Below, piece after piece: positions 10,290-22,074 of a stretch of 64,000 nt of DNA. How positions within the stretch are numbered: the first letter of the stretch is position 1; each line of letters starts with the position of its first letter. The translations under genes were made by a program, and so were the position numbers. Source of the stretch: Takifugu bimaculatus (lineage: Eukaryota > Chordata > Actinopteri > Tetraodontiformes > Tetraodontidae); contig CP034993.1 in the NCBI GenBank assembly GCA_004026145.2, forward strand, positions 9,738,050 through 9,802,049, given 5' to 3'. Below the pieces are notes generated by a model. It made no database searches. It was not told where the DNA came from and saw only the letters and a program-made list of their open reading frames with translations.

Positions 10290-10560
10290 GCTAGCGGCTC
10301 TTGATTAAAAAGCTATGGAGTCGATTATTGGCACATTAATTAGCCGCACATACAGTGGCTCATTAGAGCCAGAGGCATAAATCTAGATAATGTTTTAGCT
10401 GTGTGTTTATCTCCCTGAGCCGTTGACTGGGTAAAGGCTAAAGTCGGGACAGAAGCCAGACATCATGTCCTGCCTATTAGCTGCACACAGCCAGGCTCAT
10501 CTGTCTTTATTGGTCATCCATTAGCCTGAATTAAAGGGAGACATGAGATAATAGCAGTAA
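10290..10560. promoter_or_regulatory. candidate conserved non-coding element (intronic)
   Basis: Dense in homeodomain-type cores (TTAATTAG near 10334, ATTAG, TAAT, GATTATT) and free of simple repeats. Its composition differs from the flanking CpG-rich DNA. This is the look of vertebrate intronic enhancers, but conservation cannot be measured here. Confidence 0.25.
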
Positions 10561-10689
10561 TGATGCTGATGATGGAATTAGAGTGCGGGCACAAGCGCCA
10601 TGGCTGCAGCCTCGCTGGAGGAATCGGAAAAAGTTTCCCACCAACTCTGGGACAGATTGAACAAACAGTATAGCTGCGTGTGCGTGGAC

Positions 10690-11060
10690 GTTCACACAAA
10701 GGAGAGGCTGTCGCCTGGACGCGCCAGTGCACGTGCGTTCGCGCTGGCGTCCGCGGGCTCTCCACAGGCAGCACCTGTGCCAGTGGTGGGGACGGACAGA
10801 TGCTGGTACAGGTGGGCGCGTGATGACGGCTGACAGGGGTGAGGGCGTCCGTCTGAGCAGCTGCACGCCGACAGCGCGCCGCCCTGACGAACGGCAGCGG
10901 CCGCGCGCCGGGATCGTTAAGGCCACTTTCTGCAAAGACGTCGGGATGGAGGAGGCAAAGGGCGGGGTGGAGAAATGGCTTCCCGCTGCAGAGATGACAC
11001 ATCCAGAGAAGCGTAAAAGTCTTTCATGGACGGCGCGCGGCGGCGATCAATCACAGACTG
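10690..11060. other. CpG-dense intronic patch
   Basis: An isolated stretch with many CpGs (CGCGCC, GCGCGCCG, GGCGCGCGGCGGCG) inside an otherwise moderate-GC intron. Overlapping open frames exist on both strands (for example 10514-11002 minus and 10727-11107 plus), but none shows a known domain and they look like by-products of the GC content. It could be a small CpG island, an alternative promoter or an enhancer. Confidence 0.4.
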
Positions 11061-11104
11061 TTTACGGCGAAAGCTGCCTCCCTGTTTTTTTGGTTGGAGG
11101 CGTC

Positions 11105-11215
11105 TAACCGATCTCTCCTGCATTATGACTCCTAATTAGCGCCACGTGAATTACTAATCAAGCGTGAAGAGGGCATTCGCCAATTTCAAAAGTGATAGCC
11201 CATGAAATGAACAGC
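11105..11215. promoter_or_regulatory. candidate conserved non-coding element (intronic)
   Basis: Starts just after the CpG-dense patch. It contains CCTAATTAGCGCCACGTGAATTACTAATC-like clustering (TAATTAG, an E-box CACGTG, ATTACTAAT) with no repeats. The motif cluster suggests an enhancer; this is inference only. Confidence 0.25.
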
Positions 11216-11888
11216 ACAGCCTGATAGGATCACAGCAGACGCTGGGATGCTGCAGGGCGGCAGAACACACCAAAGGAGACAATCGAGGGGATGGAAGAAG
11301 AAAGAAACTCTTTGTTATTTAGTGTTTAGAAGAATCTCAGCGCTGGTCCTGCCATCATGCTGCGGATCCTCGGTGAATCACTCAGCAGGCATCGATCTTC
11401 TTCATAAAGAACTTAATGACCAGCAGAGACGTACTGATCATATTTCTGCAGCAGTCAATTCAGTTCATTAGGGCCGCTTCACCTCCTGCCGTGCTCCGGT
11501 ATCGATCCTGTCATCAGGATATTCTTCTCCTCTAACTGGAGCAGCGGCACGCAAAACGGTGATTCATACAGTGGCAACAACAAGTCAAGCAGTGGGGCAG
11601 GGGGGGGGAGAGGGCCGTATGATTGCTTCTGCCCCTCCAGCCTCTGGCTGAGCTGCCCTGTCCTCTGCCTTCTCCAGCTGGGCTGATGAACACACTTCCG
11701 TGTGAGGGCCCTTTCTCATCACTGCTGCGGCTGACAGCGGGGGGCCGGTGGGATTGGACGGGCGACCGTGGCCTCTCTTAACATGGAGGCGCGGCCCGAC
11801 TCACAGGTGCTGACAGATAATAGCAGATAAAACCCAGACTGGGCTGCGACCTGCTCCTTGTTAGGGGATTCAGGGAAACGGAGCCAGG

Positions 11889-11895
11889 GGTGTGT

Positions 11896-11938
<43 letters not shown>
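11889..11938. repeat. (GT)n microsatellite
   Basis: GT run of about 50 bp with one GG interruption, followed by a short G-run. Confidence 0.96.
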
Positions 11939-12465
11939 TGGTTGGGGGGGTAAAGTGCTTTGACAAGTAGCGGTTTTCACCTAACCGCCAGCGGGCCAGA
12001 CACGGACCCCAACCCAAGGCAGACAAACAGGCGAGCCAAGGGCAGACAAGGTCACACATCCTAAATCCCTTAAACAGAATTATTCCTGCAGCCCACTGTG
12101 GGTGTGGAAGAGGTGAAGAGTGATGTGGAGCTTAATGCAGAGTGTTTGTGCAGCTGCTCGCTCTGAAAACGCACATTCAGGACCAGCAGATATCTCTTTT
12201 GTTTTGGTGTTTAATTTCCTAAATAGCTGTTTAATTTTGGAGAATAAACCTGGGAATAAACCTTTGTAGTTTATCTACAAGTGTCTTAACATAAAGGACG
12301 GGATTCAAAATTCAGACTGCGACCTGTATCACACACTGAACATTTATTGATCTCTTTCCTGGCTTTTAAAACACAACTGTAGCCCTGAGCTGAGGCCAAG
12401 ATCCAGGGTTCAAAACTATCCAACATCAGAACCGCAGAGGCTTTATTTCATTTTGGGAAAGCAGT

Positions 12466-12542
12466 GACAGCCAGACAGACAGCCAGACAGACAGACAGCC
12501 AGACAGACAGCCAGACAGCCAGCCAGACAGCCAGACAGCCAG
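12466..12542. repeat. CAGC/CAGA tetranucleotide-based tandem array
   Basis: About 77 bp built from alternating AGCC and AGAC words, so that ACAGCCAG and ACAGACAG octamers recur. Both strands are open in several frames (Thr-Ala-Arg-Gln or Leu-Ala-Val-Trp type periodic peptides), which are artefacts. Confidence 0.93.
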
Positions 12543-13859
12543 TAGAGGATGAGCCGCTGCTGCTGAGACAGGAGGGCAGTTTCTCCAGCATCGCCCCCTG
12601 TAGGGCGCCCAGGGTACTGTCTAATATCTGCAATTATCCTCCAGGGCTGGCGTTTCTTGCAACCTGCTGATTGTCTGTTGAGCGTCTCTGACTGGGCTGC
12701 TGATAACATTGAACTGTGAAAGTCTGTGTCATTCCTTTGTCTCCAACAGAGGTCAGTGCAAAGTCACTCACAAACAGCAGCAGCTCAGGAGGCGGAACAA
12801 GCCGGAGAATTGCTGGGATTTTAAAAGGCCATAAACGTGCTGCTCTGTTGAGAAAAGGCTGCATTTCTGTTGCTGAACCTGTCAGCTGACCTCTCAGTTA
12901 AAGCACAGCAATTAGGAGGTGTATTTCCCCACGGAAATCAATAATTTATGACTTTTTCTTTATTTATACACAGTCCTCCACGGACACACCCACCGGGCTG
13001 AACGCTGCATTGAGGCACTGTGTGAGGTTCATAATGACCTTGACCGCTGGTCGTGGGTAATCCAGGCAGTGTACGCACCTGCAGCCAACGTGCTTTATTT
13101 AGCAGAGTGAGCAGAAATGATTATTAACATGTAAAGCTTTGTTATTACTCACAGAGCCGCCCTACGGTTTGCACATTTTTACCATCAGATGACTGCTTTT
13201 AAAGTAAAGATTATGCTAAATGTGTTCAGAGACAGACCCCCCCCCCCACACACACATGTTCACACACCCATTTACACATACACACCAAAAGTCAATCCAG
13301 TAGCCATAACACGGAGACCGACTGGCACCGGCCTCTATTATCTAGTCCCAATGCTGCGAACACAAAAGGCTCCCTGGAACAAAAATGCAATCAGTCCTCT
13401 CTAGGAGGATTTGCTCCACAGCAGTGCTCAGCAACACTGGTGGCTCCGTTGGTGACAAAGAAATAATCTCAGAGCCAACAGCCTGTTCAAAGCCTGTTTA
13501 CTGCGTTTGTCGCATCGGGCTTTCAGAAAGAGCAAAGACAAAGTCTACACTCCTCTGTTGTCATTTACTGTCCTCTGAGTTTAGTGTGCGTCTCTCTCTC
13601 TTCTCATCTTTTTTTTTTCTACATGCAAAAACATGAAACAGATGGATGAGTGTGTGTACGAGGCGTGAAATTACCGTATTTGCGACACAGGGAATATTTA
13701 CTCTAAGCATTAGCAATATAGAGCCCGCGAAAAAACCTTCAGGGACGAGAGCAGGGGACAAGTTTTAAATAACTGTTTGATGGCAAATCTTTTCTAAATA
13801 TTTTCAATAGCGTGGGCCCCTTCCTCGCCCCCCTCCTCCCCCGGTTTCCATCTCTCACA

Positions 13860-14215
13860 GCCGTCCGCTCTTTGTCTGGTAAATTATCACATTCGTTCTC
13901 CATTCATTAGCATGCCGCTGCTCATTTAGCCACGCCGCCGAGAAGCCTTCAACGGAATCAACTGGAAAATGCCCGATATGAGGTGGCCAGCGCGCCCCCC
14001 TCCCTCGCTCCTTTCCATCCTTCATCTGCGTCTTTGTTTCGTGCGTGTGCCGTTTTAACCGCATGGAAAATAGTGGGAAGACGACGTCGAGATACACGAT
14101 GCCAATTCACAGAGAAAGGATATAATTAAGGCAATAACAGGGAGGCTTGTTTTCAGAGCTGCTCATTTACAAAAAAGCCATTTTTAAAAAACAAGTAATG
14201 TTCTGTTTCATCTTT
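13860..14215. promoter_or_regulatory. candidate conserved non-coding element (intronic)
   Basis: Repeat-free block with GTAAATTATCAC, TTCATTAGCATGC, ATAATTAAGGCAATAA and a TTACAAAAAAGCC stretch. These are homeobox-, POU- and SOX-type cores at high density. It is a candidate enhancer, not proven. Confidence 0.22.
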
Positions 14216-15530
14216 CATCTTCCTCCGCCTCCTCCCTCGCCCCATTATGGAGAAACGTCTTGTGTTCCAAAAAGACAAAACCTGTAAAAACCACCTCTGG
14301 AACTTTGCCTCCCAGACATTTCTATTAACCCCGGTGGGTAGCAGGGGTTAAACAAGAGGACGTCTGTGCATCCTCGTGCAGAGCAGCTCATGCTGGATAA
14401 AAAGATCCTGCTCAATATATTCTGGAGTTCTTCAAAAAGAGTGTTTTTCTGGTTGTTGTCACGTTTGTTCTCTGCAATTAAAGAGAGCCAAACTGGGGAG
14501 AAAAAAATGTTTTTCTTTATCTAACAAAGGAGTGAAAAGGTCAGGTTTGGCATTTCAGTGAAGCAGAAATCCATGTGACTCTCAAACGTGTGTTTGTGTG
14601 ATTACAGGTAAAAAAAGGGGACGAGATTCAGTAGTTTTTCCTATTTTCCTCGATTTTTCTAGCAGTCTACAGAGAGAGAGAGTTCTAACCCAGCCAGCGC
14701 TGGCGCCTCAGTCTGAAGATTGTCCTGAAAGTCCTTCTGTGGGACTTTCCGGTGGTTATTCCACCAGAGCTGCAGGAACTAGAACGAGTTTCTCTATAAT
14801 GAATCCTGCAAATGGTAGAGCTATTTGATGTCTGCAATATCAAAACTAGCCGCACGAAACGTCCCCTCCGTGCTGCTGAACGCTGCTCAACTGTTGCCGC
14901 TCATCTGCTGTTTTCGTTTCCGTTTCCATGATCATTTTGGTGAAGAGAAACAAATCTGTTGCCAGTGTCATCTCATTTGGTAATAATTGGCAAGAAAAAC
15001 AATTTTCACAGCTCCTTATTCTCCTAATGGTGTGTTTGTTTTATTAACTGTTGCGCCTCCAGGCGGTTTTCGACAACTTAAGAGTGGCGCCCTCACACAA
15101 ACCCCTGTGTGTAAAAACATCCTCACATTTGCTGCCCTCGTTTTCTAAAGAAAGTGGCATCAAATTTAAGCTGCATGATTTAAACGTGAGCTATATAGAA
15201 TGGAAATATTGTCTAGGTTGGGTCACTACCTTCAGTTTTCACCCAGACTGAAGGTCAGATGTGTTGTTTAAATCTGAGCAGGTTGGAGCAACTTGACCCC
15301 TGACCTCAGCGACAAGTGGCGGCGGCGGCGCTTTCGGAGAAGAGCAAAGTGGGAAACACAAAGGACGACTGGGCAGCGAGAGAAGCTCTGACGGAGAACA
15401 TTTCTGTTTTGTTCTGACAGAAACAGCAGGGAAATGGAGATACAAAGAGAGAATGATCGAAGGAAACGAGAAGAAAGTGAGAGCAGAGATCTGAGAACTG
15501 CCCATTATCTCCACGCTGCTTCATTACATT

Positions 15531-15556
15531 ACACACACACACATTTTTTGGGGCAA

Positions 15557-15591
<35 letters not shown>

Positions 15592-15615
15592 TTTTATGGG
15601 CAACACACACACACG
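15531..15615. repeat. (AC)n microsatellite broken by two related ATTTTT..GGGCAAC inserts
   Basis: Three AC runs are separated by ATTTTTTGGGGCAACAA and ATTTTTATGGGCAAC. The two interrupters are near-copies, so the array probably grew by duplicating an AC-plus-interrupter unit. Confidence 0.9.
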
Positions 15616-15876
15616 TGCGCCCACACAGCCTCCTCCAAAATCTGCCCAGATCTCATGCATATGATTGACCTTTCTAGCAGCACTGTGATGCTGGGAGTGT
15701 GTAAAGGGGAGCGGAGAAACTAAACAGAGTTAATGTAGAACAACACGATATTGGCTGCTGACTGCAGATATGGAAAAGGACAATCTAATCGATAAGCTGG
15801 AAGAATGACAATGGCTGCTGAAATCAATGGCTGCACCCCGTTTCTCACCGGGAAAAGACGAACTCCAGCACAGATG

Positions 15877-15898
15877 CGTGTGTGTGTGTGTGTGTGTT
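15877..15898. repeat. short (GT)n run
   Basis: GT dinucleotide run of about 22 bp. Minor. Confidence 0.85.
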
Positions 15899-18257
15899 CC
15901 CTTCCTGTTTTCCCCCTGTTTGCATTAGTGTGGGTCGTATCCATACATGACCGTGAGCAGGCGTGTGCACCGGGCCACCGCTGTGCTGCAACAGTTGCCC
16001 GAACTAATCATTATTTAGTTGTGGTGGGGCTGGAAAGGTCAGCAGCCTGAAATGTCAGGCTGTGTTCAACAGGAGCCAGATGCAGCCGTGCGTTGCTCAA
16101 GTGTCCAATTAAAGAGGGCCGAGCGGGGATTGAGCGTGTCGGAGCGACCGTGCGTGCGTGTAAAATAGGATGGAGTATATGTGTTTTGGTGTTTGTATTT
16201 ATTCCGGGCTGTAGTGTGTCGTGTACTGGCGGAATTACATGTGAGTCCTTCCTCAGAGGAGCCGATGAAGAACGCGGAGAGCAGAACTCTTTACCCTCAC
16301 ACACGTGAGGCCGCTTCAGGTTATTAGCTTGTCCCCCACCTCACCGTCCCTGCCATTTGCACCACTAAGATGAGACAAAATTGGTGTCTGAGAAGATGAA
16401 GGGGGAGGAGGGGATGAGAGAGAGAGGAAAAAAGAGGGTGCAGTAAACTGAGGTAGATTAAAAGAAACGGTAAAAAAGAGGACGAGAGGGGATGACAGGG
16501 AGAAATAGAGCAAAGTGCTGGAATCTCCTTTAATCTATGGGGAGACACAGAGGGTGTCCTGTCTGTGTCTCCCTATCAGAGCAAGCCTCACCTGCTCTTC
16601 ATACATCCCAGCATAATAACCTTCAGCGTGAGGGAGAGATGCACCGCGTGAGCCGTGTCTGCTCACCTGCTGTGCATAGTAATGGGCACCGGGCCCGGCT
16701 AAAATATATGTGCAATGTTAAGAATATAATAGACTTCCCTTGAAGGCCACACACAACAGCAGCCTGCATAATGACCTGCAATCATTTACGCAGCTCCACT
16801 CCCAGCTCGGAGCTGGACGGAGAGAATAATTTAAAGCTGCTTCAGTCTGGGGCCCAGGAAGGCCCCCACACTAAATCCTGAAAGAAGGTCATTCTACTGT
16901 GCCCGCTGGGATATACAGGGCTGATCTATAACAGGGGGTTAGAGAACAGATCGGTCAGATGAGATCTTTTTAGAATGTTGCAGAACCATTTTGGAGCATT
17001 TTCTTGTTCGTAACAAAAGAAAGTGCTGCTGCAAACTTCCCTCTCTGCATCTCTGCACATAAGGAAAACCTCCTGTTTAGTAGAGCACCTTTTCCTTTAC
17101 AGCAAATGAACAGCAGCTGGATCACAGAAGGAAAATAGCATTTAAAAGGAGAGAAACTTTAAGAAAAGACAACCAAACAACCTGAAATAACCTCAGCGAG
17201 TAGGCATTCAGACCATCCAGTTCCTCAATCCATACCTGCGGCTGCTGCTGTTGTTTTTGTTGTTGTGTGAGGTGCAATTGAAGCCTGTTTCTGATGTCAG
17301 TTTACAGTCTGACAAGGCCCTCCACACACCTTCTTTGGAGGCAGCACACTCCGGCGCTGCTGGAAAACAAACTGACGAGTGTGAGCCGGCGTGTTTATTC
17401 TCAAAAGCTCTGAACTAACAGCCGACAAGGAAATGTAAAAACCGAGCAAGCTGAGTGAAGTCTGTGTGTTTAAACTGATGAAATAGCTCAAAAGTCGCTG
17501 TTATGTCCTTCCCAGTCTGTCCAGTTGCCCTCTGTCGGACTGTGTCTGAGGAACAGCTGCGAGTTGAAACCTGATAAATTAACGCCGTCTCTCTGAGTCT
17601 CACATGCGCGTTAGTCCAATCAAAGTGCATCAGATCATCCAGGTACTTTACACATCTGGGTCCACGTGTCCTCGTCGCTCCCATCTGTTTCTCCTCCCAC
17701 ATTTCTCCAGTAAACCTCACCTGAAGGTCACACTGAGCCAAGCAATCTAAAACATGTAACCCTCTCACGCTTTGTGGCGTATTCTGAGCTGCGTGCCTCT
17801 ATAAATCTATCCAACCTCTGTCCTAATAGCATGTGTGAATGTGGCTGCATTCCATGTCGTTGCTTTTATGCACATTACAGCCTCAATGAGAGAGGCACAC
17901 ACTCCAAACATCCAGGGTCCAGAACAGACGTGTTCTGAATCCAATTGCTGACATTTTCAACAGAAAGCTGCATGTTGGATCACAGAGAATGTCCATACAT
18001 ATGGACAAGCAAAAGGTGTGACTTACTCACAATGAGATTGAAGTCAATGTTTGTGTGTTGGAAAACGACATCCATAAAGAAAATAACACGCAAAATCACA
18101 CAGGGGGAATTACCGGCACGCCTCAGTCAAATCAATAGAAGTCAAAATGAAAAACAGCAGCAGCGTATTGAATTTGATACCGAAGCCTCGCGGCGCCGCT
18201 TTGCGTCAGAGTGATGCTGAAGGAGGGAGGAGGAAGTTGGAGTTGTCAGGGACTTAC

Positions 18258-18297
18258 CAGAGTTGGTGATGGTCAGCAGGTCGAGACGCCGCTGTTG
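18258..18297 (-). CDS. agbl4: agbl4 (CCP6) 40-nt internal micro-exon
   Basis: Encodes QQRRLDLLTITNS plus the first base of the next codon, matching mammalian CCP6 QQRKLDLLTITSP, which directly follows the GQSV that ends the previous exon. The acceptor is excellent: a long pyrimidine tract (TTTCCTTCTGTTCTCTCG) ending CCCGTAG. The donor is TCTG/GTAAGTCC. It is phase 0 in and phase 1 out. CCP6 is a cytosolic M14-type metallocarboxypeptidase (deglutamylase). This exon lies between the N-terminal domain and the catalytic domain whose zinc ligands begin in the next exon, which is not in the window. At 40 nt it is easily missed by gene finders. Confidence 0.93.
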
Positions 18298-18440
18298 CTA
18301 CGGGAAACGAGAGAACAGAAGGAAACAGTCAGTCGTGAACCTCGTCGACCGTTTGTCCTGCGGTCTTGCAGGATTCACCTCACGTACGTTATGATTTGTG
18401 CAGCGTTACAGGCACTTCAGGAAATCTACAGATTCAGTGA

Positions 18441-18442
<2 letters not shown>

Positions 18443-18471
<29 letters not shown>
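18443..18471. repeat. (GT)n microsatellite
   Basis: GT run of 29 bp, located 146 nt upstream (on the minus strand) of the agbl4 micro-exon. Confidence 0.93.
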
Positions 18472-18612
18472 ACAGAGAGAGGGAGACCTCATGGGTATTG
18501 ATGGAGTGTGTTTGAAAGAGTCTGCAATTTTACACTTGATGATTCCAGCAGCTGAGAAGACATCTAGAGTAGAGGCTAGTTGGCTGCCTCTCTCTTTAAC
18601 CTGCTGCCTTCA

Positions 18613-18614
<2 letters not shown>

Positions 18615-18675
<61 letters not shown>
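18615..18675. repeat. (AC)n microsatellite, 61 bp
   Basis: Pure AC run, likely highly polymorphic. Confidence 0.96.
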
Positions 18676-18678
<3 letters not shown>

Positions 18679-18999
18679 ATTGTGAAGCACTAAAGTAATC
18701 AACACCTAAAGTAAGTCCTCCCAATCTTCCTTTCAGCCCCTCAGGATAGAAGATCTTCACATCCTGGAGGAGGGTGAAGGGTCTGGCTGTGAAGCGGATA
18801 GCAGCGGTGCAGTAAAGCCAACTTTAAGGAACAAATTCATATTCAAGCACCAGCTCCAACCAGTTGCTGATAGGGATAAGTAAACAGACTCTCAGCATGC
18901 TCCTTCCCTCCTCACACTCTCTTGAGTTGCCTCAAGTGGACGGTCCTGATAGGCAACTAAACGCTAGAATTCAGCTGATGCTCTTAGAATGAGTCATAA

Positions 19000-19000
<1 letters not shown>

Positions 19001-19056
<56 letters not shown>
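19001..19056. repeat. (AC)n microsatellite, 56 bp
   Basis: Pure AC run. Confidence 0.96.
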
Positions 19057-19058
<2 letters not shown>

Positions 19059-20039
19059 TAAGTGTGGAGAGAGATCCACCAGGTTAGAAAATGGTGAAGC
19101 TTCACATCAACAACACAATGAGAAGATAACACAGAATAATCCAACAACTGTTGCCTGCACCCTTTGAGTGAGCTGGACACTCTCCAATAACAGGAAATGC
19201 CATCAAACACACACTTCAGACTCACACCCACCCAGAAAAACACGTCCGAGAAACCCTTCATCAGCACCAAATTTAACACTTAATTAACACTTCATGTGCT
19301 GCACCTTCCTCTATATGTTCTATATGTTTCAAATGCAACATCTGCAGAGGTCAGCTCAGAGGAGGGTCACCCTGTAGGCAGCAGAGGTCACTGTGACAAC
19401 ACAAGACACAGGGAGCAAGCAGAAATCAGGACACACACACACACACATGCACACTTCTGTATGCATGTATGTATGAGACTCTGATGAGACAACAAATGTT
19501 CAGAAATCCCATCAGAAAAGATGTGAGTGTCGATTATCGAAAACCATTTATAATGAAAGCCTCACTTGTCGAGAGGGCCGAGAAGCACTGATACTGATAC
19601 CAATCTGAACTTTGACCTCAGCAGAGCAGCCCAAACGGCCCGCGATGGCGGCATTTTCTGACTGGGACCTGAGATTTTGGCTTTGGATGGAAAAATAGTG
19701 GATTGATTTTAAGAAATGTTTCACTGGGTCATTTTACCCTTTACCAGTAAGCAAAAAGAAAAATCCTCCCACCAGTGAGACTGCTGATAAAAGAGCCGAC
19801 GTGTAGCAGGTTTTCATAAATGGATGACAGACCAGTCCTGTCTAAGGTCAGGCTGATCCCACTCTCACCACCCACCGCTGGAGCAATCCAATCCCCACTG
19901 CAATGGCAGAAATGTTCTTTTCTCTGCAGCGTGATACACCCACCAAGGCGTCAGCCAAGCCTGTTGTCATTCTGTGATATTTTAGCCTGTTTGGTCACTA
20001 AAGGTTAGTAGAGGAAATGAGTTCATTCTTTTAAATTCT

Positions 20040-20190
20040 GCCTGCTCCCTGTGCCTGTTGTGTCTACTGTTTGGCTGTCTTTTATGTCCTCTGCATGTTG
20101 TGCTGAAGGTTTTAGTACCCTGCTGCAAGTTGAATCATAATTATAGTCCCCTTGAGGGGCAAGTAAAAGTCTGAACTGAATTCAGAACAC
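20040..20190 (+). mobile_element. possible retroposon 3'-end remnant
   Basis: Contains the short hairpin CCCCTTGAGGGG (about 20149-20160) followed by GCAAGTAAAAGTCTGAACTGAA. This resembles the 3' terminal hairpin-plus-tail of fish non-LTR retroposons (CCCC..GGGG, AATAAAG, then a short tandem tail). The match is by general form only and the family is not identifiable. Confidence 0.25.
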
Positions 20191-20714
20191 AGTCTTCATG
20201 TTGTTTTGTGCTGTATACCCAATATTTGTTAATTAATTTGTGCATAATTTTGTTTAATTTGTTTTGCATCCTTTTCATGAGTGTATTGTCTTTTGTCTGC
20301 CATGTTAGGAGAGTTTTCATTACCTGTGTATATTGTGTATAACATAAAAATTAATTAAGATAATGCTGTGATTGGCGCAAAATTAGGGTTGATAATGTGC
20401 AGCACCCTCTGTTGGCCATTTGCGTCACTGCAACTCAATCACAACATGACACCCGATGAGCAGAATAAGATCACAGACGAGGCGAAGGAAACCCCAAGTG
20501 TCCAAAATACACAAAGAAATACACACAGTCTGTAACAGCAGAGGAAGAGTGTGAGATCCTGCTGGTCTTTACACAGCGATGATAATTGGAGATAGTGAAG
20601 ATGGTGGAGATATAACTTGTAGATAAAGAATTACAACAACACACCAGAGAGCTCCTTCCCTGCTGCTTTTGTTAGTCCTTAACACGGATAAGGTGCTTAG
20701 TGTTCTTTAGGAGG

Positions 20715-20741
20715 ACACACACACACACACGCACCACACAC

Positions 20742-20790
<49 letters not shown>
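20715..20790. repeat. (AC)n microsatellite with GC interruptions, 76 bp
   Basis: AC run with ACGC and ACC interruptions in its left half and a pure run in its right half. Confidence 0.96.
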
Positions 20791-20794
<4 letters not shown>

Positions 20795-20984
20795 GGGCAA
20801 ACTGACACTGAGAGAATTACATTAGCAAAAGCATTTCAGGGCAGAAAATAGGATTGAATTAATCTTTATCAAACACAGCCAAGAGCGGAAGGATCACACC
20901 CCGGCTGACGCCAGCCTCAGAGCGGCTGGCCACCGTCCTCTCGCCGCCATAATGAGTCACCACACACTTCAGCAAATGAAGCCA

Positions 20985-21140
20985 GTGGCTTCTGTTATTG
21001 ACTAAATGATTGATGATTGATTCCATTATTGCGAATAACAACAGTGTGAGATTGGAACGCTGCTGAGAGCAATAATGACTGTCAGCGACACGGGCGCATT
21101 TTTAACAGCCTAACAGTTACTAATTGGTCTGACCCGGTGT
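20985..21140. promoter_or_regulatory. candidate conserved non-coding element (intronic)
   Basis: Clustered GATTGATGATTGATT (TALE/HOX-PBX-type TGATTGAT), ATTATTGCGAATAA (C/EBP- or octamer-like) and ACTAATTGG motifs in a repeat-free block. Enhancer-like; only alignment can decide. Confidence 0.28.
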
Positions 21141-22029
21141 GCCAGGTCATGCTCGAGTAGAAAGTTAAATCCTTATTTTGCGAAAAGGCTGCCTGGCTCA
21201 GGTCCATGGTGGTGAATCTAGACTGGACCTGCCAGGGGAAGTGTCAGGAAACAGGTCAGAAAACAAGGAAGCGTTTGGGGGTCAGGGTTGAGGACTGTTC
21301 CAGCTGTCACGACGGTCCATCCAGCCAGTGAGGACTTGGAGGAGCTCTGACAGACGTGGCTGGAACAGCAGCGGGCTGGGCTGGCTCTGTCCTGCAGAAC
21401 CAGGACCTTTGACAGCCACTTACAGGGCTTCCTCACTTGACCTCTAAGGCAATTTAATATGAACATATATTTCGAACTGAAAACAAGATCAGTGAACACT
21501 TTATTAATTTCCTTATATCATTTGTGTGAACGGGGTAAAAAATGTATAAAGCAGCCAGATGTTGCTCACTGTCAGACCGCCCCCCCGACACAGAAATGGG
21601 CAGATGAAGCCCTGATAACCGTTGAGCTTAAAATAATGAATAGATGAAAGGCAAGGCTGTGTGTATTTCCCATGTGTATTGTCTTCTCAACTTGTAATCC
21701 AGCCCTATTTTTAAAAAATCTATAATATTTGAAGAGGAATAAATGCTGTCATTAACAGAACCAATCAGCAGAGCAGATAGCGGATGGCGCCACCATCCTG
21801 TAGGTGACATCGGGGTCAAATTGAAGTGACAGCAGTGGGAAAGCCATTAATGCACTAAACCCCCCAGTTTATGACTAAATTAAATATTCATGCACAATCT
21901 ACCCAAAACCCATTTGCCAACATTTCCTCCAGAATTTACTTTTCATATTGGCTGATTGAGAAGGTAAAAAAAAAACAACCCAAGGAAGAGGAAGGAGAGA
22001 GGAGGCAGAGGACGGGTGGTTGCTGTCGG

Positions 22030-22074
22030 GGTGTGTGTGTGTGTGTGTGTGGGGGGGGGGGTGTGGGGGGGGGG
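22030..22074. repeat. (GT)n followed by G-runs
   Basis: GT run of 20 nt merging into two runs of 9 or more G. Potential G-quadruplex on the plus strand. Confidence 0.9.

Larger units (their letters stand above)
8700..18257 (-). other. agbl4: agbl4 intron segment upstream of nested bend5; non-coding
   Basis: This is the remainder of the agbl4 intron that follows the micro-exon at 18258-18297. I looked on the minus strand for the expected next exon (zinc-site motif HPGETP, then NPDGV, FDLNRHW and HSTMMNGF) and saw none, so that exon probably lies before position 1. The stretch holds (GT)n/(AC)n arrays, a CAGC/CAGA array at 12.5 kb, a CpG-dense patch at 10.7-11.06 kb and several AT-rich, homeobox-motif-rich blocks listed separately. 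The rest shows nothing recognisable. Confidence 0.6.

Noticed and set aside
10514..11107. Overlapping open frames on both strands in the CpG-dense patch
   Set aside because: Explained by high GC and few stop codons. No conserved motif and no convincing splice structure.
11660..11700. Minus-strand GSVFISPAGEG, considered as the next agbl4 exon (KVVFITGRVHPGETP)
   Set aside because: The invariant HPGETP zinc-site motif is absent, so the partial similarity is chance.
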